Shown one piece after another: positions 28,082 to 36,295 of a stretch of DNA of 64,000 nucleotides (positions are counted from its first letter, which is position 1; each line of letters starts with the position of its first letter). The notes under the pieces are model-generated. The model worked only from the letters and a program-made list of their open reading frames with translations. It did not search any database and was not told the origin of the DNA. This stretch comes from Endozoicomonas sp965261315 (lineage in GTDB: Bacteria > Pseudomonadota > Gammaproteobacteria > Pseudomonadales > Endozoicomonadaceae): the NCBI GenBank assembly GCA_965261315.1, contig CBDHDM010000034.1:62001-126000 (forward strand), written 5' to 3'. Made by a program: the position numbers and the translations under genes.

Positions 28082-29584
28082 ATGTGTGGAATTGTCGGTA
28101 TTTCGGCAACGGTGAATGTTAACCAGCTGTTGTTCGATGCGCTGACTGTGCTGCAACACAGGGGGCAGGATGCTGCAGGGATGGTGACGCTTGATGACGG
28201 TCGCTTCTTTCTGCGTAAAGATAATGGTCTGGTTAAGGATGTTTTTCGAACTCGTCATATGAAACGTCTCAGTGGCACTTCCGGACTTGGCCACGTTCGA
28301 TATCCGACGGCAGGAACGTCCAGTTCCGCTGAAGCACAGCCATTTTATGTGAACTCACCCTATGGTATTGCCCTTGCTCATAACGGCAATCTGACCAATG
28401 CGGATGATATCAAACAGTCACTGTATGAAAGTGATCTCCGGCATATTAATACCCATTCCGATTCTGAAATTCTGCTGAATGTCTTTGCCCATGAACTGGC
28501 AAAAGAGGGCAGGCATAAACCTTTGGCGGAAGATATTTTTAATGCGATAACTGGTGTTTACCAGCGCTGTGAAGGCGGTTATGCGGTGGTTGCCATGATC
28601 AATGGTCATGGCATGGTGGGTTTTCGAGATCCTCACGGTATTCGACCACTGGTCTATGGCAAGCGGGAATCAGAGCAGGGCACGGAATATATGTTTGCTT
28701 CTGAGTCGGTGGCTCTGGATGCCCTGGACTTTGAACTGGTGCGTGATGTGGCACCGGGTGAGGCCATCTATATCGACGAACAACGTCAGTTGCACAGTCA
28801 TCAGTGTGTGCCCGGCAAGCTGACGCCCTGTATGTTTGAGTATGTTTATCTGGCCCGGCCTGATTCCAGTGTTGATGGTATTTTTGTCTATCAGTCTCGC
28901 CTGCGGATGGGGCAGACACTGGCCAACAAGATTCTCAGGGAGTGGCCGGACCATGATATTGATGTGGTGATGCCGATTCCGGATACCAGCCGTAACTCGG
29001 CTCTGGAGATGGCTACCCGTCTTGGTCTGCCGTATCGTGAAGGCTTTGTTAAGAATCGGTATATCGGCCGTACTTTTATCATGCCGGGGCAGGCTGTTCG
29101 TGAGAAATCAGTCCGTCAGAAGCTGAATGCGATCGGGCAGGAGTTTGCTGGTAAGAATGTCCTGCTGGTGGATGATTCTATTGTTCGCGGTACCACTTGT
29201 CAGCAGATTGTTGAGATGGCTCGCGATGCCGGTGCTAATAAAGTCTATTTTTGCTCCGCAGCGCCAGCGATTCGATTCCCCAATGTTTATGGCATTGACA
29301 TGCCAACCAGTGAAGAACTGATTGCTCATGGTCGTACGGATGAAGAGATCGGAGAGCTCATTGGTGCCGATAGGCTGATTTTTCAGGATCTGGAAGATCT
29401 TAAGAAAGCAGTATCATCGCTAAATCCAGCGATAGAAGATTTCGACTGTTCAGTTTTTGATGGTCATTATGTGGCCGGTAATATTGATGAACATTATCTC
29501 GCTCTGCTGGCTTCCAGTCGTAATGACAGCCGCCGCCAGTCAGATAGCGACATTATCGATCTTCACAATGAAGGTGATCTGTAG
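28082..29584 (+). CDS. purF: Amidophosphoribosyltransferase
   Basis: 500 aa, the first committed step of purine synthesis (PRPP plus glutamine to phosphoribosylamine). After Met removal the nucleophilic Cys is N-terminal (MCGIVGIS). The glutaminase domain has GLGHVRYPTAGTSS. The phosphoribosyltransferase domain has the PRPP loop VLLVDDSIVRGTT near residues 360-372. Length and motifs match gammaproteobacterial PurF. The start has GAGGA 9 nt upstream. The order cvpA-purF-(xni)-metZ resembles pseudomonads, where metZ follows purF. Confidence 0.97.
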   Translation: MCGIVGISATVNVNQLLFDALTVLQHRGQDAAGMVTLDDGRFFLRKDNGLVKDVFRTRHMKRLSGTSGLGHVRYPTAGTSSSAEAQPFYVNSPYGIALAHNGNLTNADDIKQSLYESDLRHINTHSDSEILLNVFAHELAKEGRHKPLAEDIFNAITGVYQRCEGGYAVVAMINGHGMVGFRDPHGIRPLVYGKRESEQGTEYMFASESVALDALDFELVRDVAPGEAIYIDEQRQLHSHQCVPGKLTPCMFEYVYLARPDSSVDGIFVYQSRLRMGQTLANKILREWPDHDIDVVMPIPDTSRNSALEMATRLGLPYREGFVKNRYIGRTFIMPGQAVREKSVRQKLNAIGQEFAGKNVLLVDDSIVRGTTCQQIVEMARDAGANKVYFCSAAPAIRFPNVYGIDMPTSEELIAHGRTDEEIGELIGADRLIFQDLEDLKKAVSSLNPAIEDFDCSVFDGHYVAGNIDEHYLALLASSRNDSRRQSDSDIIDLHNEGDL

Positions 29585-29623
29585 GTTGGTAATTCAATTC
29601 CGTAGGGAGTGCTGACATGAACG

Positions 29624-29663
29624 CTTCGATACAGACCTACATTGATTCAGGTCTGTATCGAAG
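29624..29663. repeat. Perfect 15-bp inverted repeat at the purF/xni convergence
   Basis: Arms CTTCGATACAGACCT and AGGTCTGTATCGAAG around a 10-nt loop. The right part overlaps the last codons of xni. There is no T-run on either side. It may act as a bidirectional 3'-end hairpin. Confidence 0.7.
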
Positions 29664-30446
29664 GTCTTTCAAGCTTATTCCTAACTCAATATTACCCTTC
29701 AGTGTTGCCAGGCGAACGGACAGCTCAGCCTGATCTTTTTGTGCAAGGACTTTTTTCAACGCGCCTTTAGGCTTTTCACTGCCCTCCACATTCTTCTCTG
29801 TTCTATCGAACAGAGCCTTCAAGCTACCATATTCTTTGAGTAACTCCGCAGCACCTTTCTTACCGACGCCCTCAACGCCTGGTACATCGCCTACCCCGGC
29901 AATACCCCAGTAATCCAGTAACTTATCAGGTGCTATTCCATATTCGTCAGTGACTGAAAGGGCATTAAAGTTAACTTTCTGGAAATGATCCCGTTGTGTC
30001 ACCAATGGCGAACTCAGTAGCTGTCGATAGGCTTTGTCGGTTGAGAGGATCAGGGTGTTCACATTGGCAGAGACTGCTCTGTGGGTGATTGCACCGATAA
30101 CGTCATCGGCTTCAATGCCATTACGGCGAAAGGTCATCAGGCCCATTTTTCTAAAAGCATTGTTAAATTCCACCAGTCGTTTTCGCAGTATCAATGGCAT
30201 CGGTTTCCGCTGGGCTTTGTAACCGGGGAATAACTGGTGCCTCCAGGTGGGAGGGTCACCATCAAATACAATCAAGACATGGCTTGGAGTACACTCATTG
30301 ATGGCCCGTTGCACGGAGGAAAGTGTGGCTGAAAGCGCGCCATCAACCTGCTGGTTTTCATCAACTGAAGCATCCCTTGAAGGGATGGCTGCATGGATAC
30401 GACGTATCAGATTTAAAGCATCGATCAGTAATAATGTGGGTGCCAT
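29637..30446 (-). CDS. xni: Flap endonuclease Xni (exonuclease IX)
   Basis: A 269-aa FEN-family 5' nuclease. Metal-binding and family motifs include LLIDALNLIRR, VFDGDPPTWRH, GIEADDVIGAI, LILSTDKAYRQLL, and the helix-3-turn-helix region GVGDVPGVEGVGKKGAAELL. These match E. coli Xni (YgdG). It removes 5' flaps in DNA repair and replication, overlapping with PolA. Convergent with purF; the terminal codons lie within a perfect hairpin. Confidence 0.93.
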   Translation of the reverse strand: MAPTLLLIDALNLIRRIHAAIPSRDASVDENQQVDGALSATLSSVQRAINECTPSHVLIVFDGDPPTWRHQLFPGYKAQRKPMPLILRKRLVEFNNAFRKMGLMTFRRNGIEADDVIGAITHRAVSANVNTLILSTDKAYRQLLSSPLVTQRDHFQKVNFNALSVTDEYGIAPDKLLDYWGIAGVGDVPGVEGVGKKGAAELLKEYGSLKALFDRTEKNVEGSEKPKGALKKVLAQKDQAELSVRLATLKGNIELGISLKDLRYRPESM

Positions 30447-30514
30447 GTTGTCTTGGTAATCCAGTAGTGATTCTGCTGCTCAGAAAACCTGTATAGTAGA
30501 AAGTATCAATCTTC

Positions 30515-30737
30515 CGTCATTCCCGCGAAGGAGGCTGTCGCAAAACCCTCCGGAAACCTCGTTTCCACGGTCCTCCGTGGGAATGCATACCGCACTCGCT
30601 ACAAACGAATAACCTGCCTGAAACTCCCTCCGGTTCAAGCCTGGTGAGGTATACCCATATGCGGTCAGCTCCGTATGCATTCCCACGCAGAGCGTGGGAA
30701 CGAGGGTTTCGCGACAGTCTCGAAGGCGGGAATGACG
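30515..30737. repeat. MITE-like inverted-repeat element
   Basis: The outer arms CGTCATTCCCGC and GCGGGAATGACG are inverted. Inner paired blocks include GCTGTCGCAAAACCCTC versus GAGGGTTTCGCGACAGTC, and GTGGGAATGCATACC versus GTATGCATTCCCAC. The element is about 223 bp with no coding capacity. A related arm lies at 25152-25181. It is a dispersed, non-autonomous repeat of unknown mobility. Confidence 0.6.
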
Positions 30738-30884
30738 ATGGTATATTCTGGTTTGCTGCTTCCCTTAGACAATGATAACGGATAATTGCTCAAGGTAGGC
30801 TGTGGCTTTACTGTTTCTTCTGGTATGTTATCGAGCTTGACTAGGTATAAACCATAAAAAACACGTAGTAGTTCAGGAAGTTCC

Positions 30885-32165
30885 ATGAATGACCATGATT
30901 TGACTGATGTTGTCGCGCCTTATAACGATGCTTCCGGACGCGAAGGCTCTTTACCGGCTGAAGACTTTTTATCCGCTGAAGGCTCTCTTGGATTTGCAAC
31001 CCAGTCTATCCGGGCAGGCTCGTTCCGCAGTGACCAGCGGGAACACAGCGAAGCCATTTATCTGACTTCAAGCTTCGTCTATGACAGTGCTGCTCAGGCT
31101 CAGGCGGTGTTTGCCGGTGATGAAGACGGTAATGTTTACTCTCGATACACCAATCCATCGGTACGAATGCTCGAAGAGCGTATGGCTATTCTGGAGGGGG
31201 GCGCTCTTGAGAACATAGAGGCCTGTGCAACGTCATCAGGTATGGCAGCAATTCTCGGAGCTTGCATGGGGCTGCTGAAAAGTGGTGATCATGTCATTTG
31301 TTCCCGAAGTGTGTTTGGTACTACCTTCACTATTTTTTCCAAATATCTGGATAAATTTGGCGTTAAAACCACGTTTGTCGATCTGGTCGACTATCATCAG
31401 TGGCGCGATGCCATTCGCCCTGAAACCCGGTTGTTATTTCTTGAAACGCCCTCAAACCCTTTGAGTGAAGTGGCTGATATTGGGCTGTTGGCTGATATTG
31501 CTCACCGGCATGGGGCATTCCTGATGGTCGATAATTGTTTCTGCACCCCGGCATTACAAAAACCGCTGTTATTGGGTGCTGACCTTGTTGTGCATTCGGC
31601 AACAAAATACATTGATGGTCAGGGGCGCTGTCTTGGCGGCATGGTTATCGGTCGGAAAAAACTCGTTGACGAAGTTCATTTATGGCAACGGGCAGCGGGT
31701 GCCACCATGAGTCCATTCAACGCCTGGGTCTTTTATAAGGGGTTGGAAACGTTGTCTGTCCGAATGGATGCCCACTGTCGTAATGCCTCTGAATTGGCAA
31801 ATTGGCTGAGTCAGCACAAAGCGGTTGAAAAAGTGCATTACTCGGGGCTGAGTAACCACCCGGGTCATGAGTTGGCGAAGAAGCAGCAAGCGGGTTTTGG
31901 TGGTGTTCTGGCCTTTGAAGTCATCGGTGGACGTGAATCCGCATGGAAGGTTATTGATGGTGTTGAGATTATGTCCCGTACAGCAAACCTGGGGGATACA
32001 CGAACCACCATTACCCACCCGGCGACAACAACGCATTGTCGTTTGTCTGATGAAGATAAGATGAAGTCTGGAATTACAGAAAGCCTGATTCGGGTCGCTG
32101 CCGGCCTTGAGGATATTGAAGACCTGAAGAGGGATCTCGATAAAGGACTGAAGCAGCTGCTGTAG
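30885..32165 (+). CDS. metZ: O-succinylhomoserine sulfhydrylase
   Basis: A 426-aa PLP-dependent Cys/Met-metabolism enzyme. Key segments are SRYTNPSVRMLEERMAILEG, the cofactor region MVDNCFCTPALQKPLLLGAD, and the Schiff-base Lys in HSATKYIDGQGR. It converts O-succinylhomoserine and sulfide to homocysteine in direct sulfhydrylation. The N-terminus has about 25 more residues than I expect for pseudomonad MetZ (low-complexity EGSLPAEDFLSAEGS). The ribosome binding site AGGAAG supports the ATG at 30885. Confidence 0.93.
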   Translation: MNDHDLTDVVAPYNDASGREGSLPAEDFLSAEGSLGFATQSIRAGSFRSDQREHSEAIYLTSSFVYDSAAQAQAVFAGDEDGNVYSRYTNPSVRMLEERMAILEGGALENIEACATSSGMAAILGACMGLLKSGDHVICSRSVFGTTFTIFSKYLDKFGVKTTFVDLVDYHQWRDAIRPETRLLFLETPSNPLSEVADIGLLADIAHRHGAFLMVDNCFCTPALQKPLLLGADLVVHSATKYIDGQGRCLGGMVIGRKKLVDEVHLWQRAAGATMSPFNAWVFYKGLETLSVRMDAHCRNASELANWLSQHKAVEKVHYSGLSNHPGHELAKKQQAGFGGVLAFEVIGGRESAWKVIDGVEIMSRTANLGDTRTTITHPATTTHCRLSDEDKMKSGITESLIRVAAGLEDIEDLKRDLDKGLKQLL

Positions 32166-32203
32166 AGTTGTTAAGCTGAAAAACGGCCAGCACCTTTAAA
32201 TTG

Positions 32204-32281
32204 GCGCTCTGTTGTATTTTAGCCAGAGGCCACTTGCTGATTGAAGATTTGCCCGGTATGGGTAAAACGGCCCTGGCCTGA
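32204..32281 (+). pseudogene. MoxR-family AAA ATPase fragment
   Basis: A 25-codon stretch reads LARGHLLIEDLPGMGKTALA and then TGA, the Walker A region of MoxR/YeaC-type ATPases. Nothing else of the gene remains. It directly precedes tgpA remnants, matching the conserved moxR-DUF58-tgpA order. Confidence 0.7.
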
Positions 32282-32282
32282 G

Positions 32283-33071
32283 GGTGATGCAAAAACCGGG
32301 TTGTCCGATAAAATGCAGCCAGGTGATGTTGCCCGATTAAGCCAATCCTATGAGCTGGCATTTCGTGCTCAATTCAAAGGGTCTGTCCCCCCATCAAGAG
32401 AGATACTGGAGAACCCTGATCCTTGACCAGTACGATGGAAATCAGTGGTGGCAGAGTGACCTTTTACAACTCTTGAACCAGTTTCCCGGTGAAATAGACC
32501 ATGAACGCAACTGGCAAAGTCGTTCTCCAGTCAGTAATGGCTGGTGGCAGATTGAGCCGGGTCCCTATGAATATTATTGCAAGGGCAGATTCCACTGGCT
32601 TATCGTTTTAGCCAGACCGGGTTTTTGAAATCTTTTCGTCAGGGCTGGGAGCGCCTGGAGTATCGCTGACAGAAGTCTGTTGTTCAATATCAGCAGGAAA
32701 AACAACAGTCTTTTATGAAGCAATTGTTTGGTACTTCTTCCAATTACTGGCAACAGGTCGGCGTTTTAGGGGCATTACTGGCGCTGTTCTCTGCGCTTTT
32801 TGGATTTCTTGCTTTGTATCAGAAACCGCGGAAGAATCTGCATCAAAAGGCATGGTGTCAGCTGGAACGTATACTGGCAAGCAAAGGCTTTGAGCGTCAG
32901 GTAGGGGAAGGACCAAAAGACTTTGCTCGAAGAGTTCAGGTAGAGGATCCGATTCTTGGTGCTAAGGCCATCTCTGTGGTCGATCGGTATATACAGTCAG
33001 CCTATTCGGACAACCAGAGTCTGGATACAACCACATTTGATAATCTGATCAAAATGATTAAACAGTTGTAA
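32283..33071 (+). pseudogene. TgpA-type transglutaminase-like membrane protein, decayed
   Basis: Pieces in different frames align with TgpA. The first is KTGLSDKMQPGDVARLSQSY followed by ELAFRAQFKGSVPP. After a frameshift come RYWRTLILDQYDGNQWW and GWWQIEPGPYEYYCK. Then, at 32715-33071, there is a C-terminal membrane segment (LGALLALFSALFGFLAL) with a DUF4129-like tail (GEGPKDFARRVQ). The transglutaminase core with its Cys-His-Asp triad is missing. A shortened C-terminal frame is still open, but function is very unlikely. Confidence 0.8.
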
Positions 33072-33093
33072 AAGCTAACACTGCTACCGGTAT

Positions 33094-33579
33094 TTATGGC
33101 ATAGCTACATAGATACCATTGTATGTGGCAATTTTTACCGGTGATTCCTGTTCTTCTACTTGGGAGATCAATTCAACCGTTAACTCCAGCTTGGCATTTC
33201 GTCGATCATTCAGTCGAGCGAAGAATTTTTCCGGAACAGTGGATTTACAGCGGGCAGAAATGCGTCCGGTCCCCGGGGCATGGTAGGTCATTTGAGAGTC
33301 GGCGATGACGGCGGCGCAGTCTTCTATGCGTGTTCTGGCATAAAGCGTGGTATAGAGCCAGCCGCAAATGGTAGCCAGTGCGGCAATACTCCCGCCAAAA
33401 GCCGTTCCTTTGTCGTTTATGTTGGGTTCAAGTGGGCAACTGATAATCAGCTCACCCTGTTGAAACTGATCAAAACTGACTTCCATACTACTAAGAAGAG
33501 GGATGTTATCTTTTATCCACTCCATCAGTTCTGGTGTGAATAGGGATTCTGGTGTTGCAGTGTCCATATTGCAGGCCAT
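33094..33579 (-). CDS. YiiD C-terminal-type thioesterase
   Basis: About 161 aa from the ATG at 33579; a longer frame starts at a TTG at 33621. It is a hotdog-fold protein of the YiiD_C class (PSLLSSMEVSF-like start, NINDKGTAFGGSIAALATIC core, then VIADSQMTYHAPGTG). The GTAFGGS segment is the usual active-site helix of acyl-CoA thioesterases in this group. The substrate is unknown. It stands alone between the tgpA relic and the IS66 copy. Confidence 0.75.
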   Translation of the reverse strand: MACNMDTATPESLFTPELMEWIKDNIPLLSSMEVSFDQFQQGELIISCPLEPNINDKGTAFGGSIAALATICGWLYTTLYARTRIEDCAAVIADSQMTYHAPGTGRISARCKSTVPEKFFARLNDRRNAKLELTVELISQVEEQESPVKIATYNGIYVAMP

Positions 33580-33680
33580 CACTCGGTTGATATCAATTGA
33601 ATATGATAGAAAGAATACCAATTAAATTTTCTACCCGGATCGCCATGCTCATAACGGATTTAGAAAAGGCAATTGGTATA

Positions 33681-33707
33681 AAAAAACCCCTGAAAAAAGG
33701 GGCTTTT
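33681..33707 (-). terminator. acnB terminator, now separated from acnB by IS66
   Basis: On the minus strand AAAAGCCCC pairs with GGGGTTTTT (one G-U pair) around TTTTTTCA and is followed by a T-run. On the plus strand the stem has a mismatch, so minus is the working direction. Without the IS66 copy and one target duplication it would lie about 36 nt past the acnB stop. Confidence 0.75.
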
Positions 33708-33768
33708 GTATCGTTTAAGACGTAAGCGCCAATATAACCAGCGTTATAGCCAATCCCAACAGATCTGC

Positions 33769-35451
33769 TTATTCTTGAGCCGCCTTCACTGCCCAGGGCA
33801 GAAGCTGTTCCAGTTTCTCAATCGTGTCAGCGTAAGGCAGTTCTTTTAAAATGTGGCTCAGGTATTGGAAAGGCTCCAGCCCATTGCCTTTTGCGCTTTC
33901 AATCAGGCTGTAATAGATGGCACTGGCTTTGGCACCCTTGGGTGTGTCTGCAAAGAGCCAGTTCTTGCGACCAAGAGTGAAGGGGCGGATAGCATTTTCC
34001 GCCACTGCATTACTGATATTGATATCCCCATCTTCACAGTACACGACCAGTTTCGGCCATTGGTTCAGGGCATAGCTCATTGCTTTATGGGTCAGGCTGT
34101 CAGGTACCAGCCGGGTGATGTTTTTCTGTAACCACTGGTGCAGGTCATCCAGCAGGGGCTTGCTCTCCTGTTGTCGCCGAGTCTTCTTTTCCGGAGCAGT
34201 CAGGCCTTTGATGGCCTCTTCAATGGCATACAGCTTGCGGATTTTACCCAACGCAACATCGGCTTTGCTGACCTTGCTGTTCTTCACCTTCTTGCCCGGT
34301 TTGGCTTCGCCTTTTTTGGCATCGGTGAATTTACGGCGTACATGATCAAAGCAGCCAACCTGGATAATGCCTTCTTTTTTGCACACGGCGCTGTAACTGG
34401 CATAACCGTCAGTTTGCAGGTAACCGCTAAACCCTTCGAACAGGCGCAGGGGAACCTCCTTGCCTCTGGAAGGATCGTAATGGAACAGCACCGCCGGTTG
34501 CCCCGGTGGACCACCCCGTGTCACCCACATATATTTATCAGAGTGGAGTGATTTACTGAGTTCCTTGAGCACCTGAACCCGGGTCTCATCGGCATTCATG
34601 ATATGCCCTGTGCGCTGATGGTCTTCCATCAGGTTGATCAGTGGCTGCAGCTGCAGGGATAACCGGATCATCCAGTTGGCCATCGTCGTCCGGGTGATGG
34701 AGCCACCATAACGAGCCAGTATCTTTTCCTGCCGATACAGTGGCAGGGCATCGCAATATTTGGCACCGATGATCCAGGCCAGCATGTTGACGGTGACCGC
34801 CGATTTTGGAATGGGGTGCTTTGGGAGTTCAGCGGCTTTAATGACGCGTTTTTCGTGAGATTCTCCGCCCTGTTCATCCTTCACAATGAATACGGCTTTT
34901 TCCTGCATAATCTCCTTGACCTGAACCCTGGCAGGAATAATATCCAGTTCTTCCCGGACTTTGGTGAAGAAGGTCTCAATGGCACCCTGCTTTTCTTCTT
35001 CGGTCAGTTCAATACGTTCCTGGACTCTCGGCAGTGACGGCGACAGAGGTTGACGCCCCTTGCGTTTCTTTGGGGGCTTTGGACTTTCCTCTGTTTCTTC
35101 CTGAGCATCTTCATCCGGATCAACGGCACAGTCCGTTAATTCTGCTTCATTGAAGATTTCACCCTGACCACTGAACTTTTCAGAGCTTCGACCGTAAAGG
35201 CGGGCACGTTCCAAACGCAGGTATTCTTCCAGAATAGCGATGCGTTTTTTCTGCTCTTCGATGACAAAAGACTTTTTCTGGATAATGTCGTCTTTCTCAA
35301 GAATGACATTGTCTTTTTCGAGAATGACACCGTCCATGGCCTGGATGGCCTCAAGTAAGGCCTCCAGATCCAAAGCTGTTTCAGCGCTTCCTGCCAGTAA
35401 ACTCAGGGCGGATTTTGGCTGATAAATGAGGGTGTCAATGGGTGATTTCAT
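33769..35451 (-). CDS. tnpC: IS66 transposase TnpC, copy 2
   Basis: 560 aa, identical in translation to copies 1 and 3 except for one Ala-to-Val change two residues before the catalytic Glu (NAVAENAIRPF; base 34004). The frame is intact. Confidence 0.95.
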   Translation of the reverse strand: MKSPIDTLIYQPKSALSLLAGSAETALDLEALLEAIQAMDGVILEKDNVILEKDDIIQKKSFVIEEQKKRIAILEEYLRLERARLYGRSSEKFSGQGEIFNEAELTDCAVDPDEDAQEETEESPKPPKKRKGRQPLSPSLPRVQERIELTEEEKQGAIETFFTKVREELDIIPARVQVKEIMQEKAVFIVKDEQGGESHEKRVIKAAELPKHPIPKSAVTVNMLAWIIGAKYCDALPLYRQEKILARYGGSITRTTMANWMIRLSLQLQPLINLMEDHQRTGHIMNADETRVQVLKELSKSLHSDKYMWVTRGGPPGQPAVLFHYDPSRGKEVPLRLFEGFSGYLQTDGYASYSAVCKKEGIIQVGCFDHVRRKFTDAKKGEAKPGKKVKNSKVSKADVALGKIRKLYAIEEAIKGLTAPEKKTRRQQESKPLLDDLHQWLQKNITRLVPDSLTHKAMSYALNQWPKLVVYCEDGDINISNAVAENAIRPFTLGRKNWLFADTPKGAKASAIYYSLIESAKGNGLEPFQYLSHILKELPYADTIEKLEQLLPWAVKAAQE

Positions 35452-35487
35452 AGCCGATATTTTACCATAAGCGGCTGAGTTTTAAGA

Positions 35488-35856
35488 CTAAAAACAGCTT
35501 TCGTAATGTCTTTTTTTATGGGGTTTCATCGCACTGAGATTATAGCCATCAAGCAGCCAATTGAGCTGTTGGCCTGTTAAGGCTAACAGTTCGTCATCGG
35601 GCTTTGGCCAGTGGAACTTATCCTCTGCCAAGCTCTTGTAATAAAGCACAAAACCATTATCTTCCCAGAACAAGCACTTGATTTTATTGCGATGACGGTT
35701 GGTGAAGGCATAGAGGTGACCATCAAAAGGGTTATGCCCAAGTTCCTGCTCGATCAGTACCGCCAGCCCCTTGAAGGACTTTCGAAAATCGATGGGATCC
35801 CGATAAAGGTAGACCTCAGGCAAGCTGGACGACGGGCGCATTACAGGTTGATTCAT
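35488..35856 (-). CDS. tnpB: IS66 accessory protein TnpB, copy 2
   Basis: 122 aa, same translation as copy 1; overlaps the tnpA stop. Confidence 0.94.
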   Translation of the reverse strand: MNQPVMRPSSSLPEVYLYRDPIDFRKSFKGLAVLIEQELGHNPFDGHLYAFTNRHRNKIKCLFWEDNGFVLYYKSLAEDKFHWPKPDDELLALTGQQLNWLLDGYNLSAMKPHKKRHYESCF

Positions 35857-36185
35857 CGCAGCAATCCAATCAACTCACCAGCCAGAGCGAGGTTTTGATG
35901 ATTAATCCCGGAAACACTGAGCCCACTGGGCAATGATACCGTTAAAGGGGATGATTCTTCGCAAGTTTGACTCTGGTTCTGCGTCAGGGAAACGGGCACA
36001 AAGGCAGAAACAGTTTTTGATGATAAAGCAGGAGCTTTCCCAGTCCGCAACTTCTTTTTCCAGTATCCAAGTTGTGATGGCTTAACGCCGTTCTGTCGAC
36101 TCCAGGCATTTTGGCTCAACCCGGAGTCATGCCAGGCTTCGACTCGTTGCTGCCATTGTTCCCGGGTAGTTTTTGGATTGTCCAT
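35853..36185 (-). CDS. tnpA: IS66 accessory protein TnpA, copy 2
   Basis: 110 aa, same translation as copy 1; GGAGG before the ATG. Confidence 0.92.
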   Translation of the reverse strand: MDNPKTTREQWQQRVEAWHDSGLSQNAWSRQNGVKPSQLGYWKKKLRTGKAPALSSKTVSAFVPVSLTQNQSQTCEESSPLTVSLPSGLSVSGINHQNLALAGELIGLLR

Positions 36186-36295
36186 CGGAGCCTCCGTGTA
36201 ATCAGAGACCTTATGATTCCTTATCAGCGTTTAGCCGGGTAGAACGTGGGTTATTTTGGCGCTTACTTTAAGACTGCGTTTAAGACTGCAGTTTA

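Larger units (their letters stand above)
33722..36266 (-). mobile_element. IS66-family insertion sequence, copy 2 (8-bp target duplication)
   Basis: 2545 bp with the same ends as copy 1. The flanking TTTAAGAC at 33714-33721 and 36267-36274 is a perfect 8-bp target duplication, the size expected for IS66. A clean insertion between acnB and its terminator. Confidence 0.97.

Noticed and set aside
30515..30737. Possible CRISPR-like repeats
   Set aside because: The repeats are inverted arms of one element, without regular spacing or spacers; no cas gene lies in the window.
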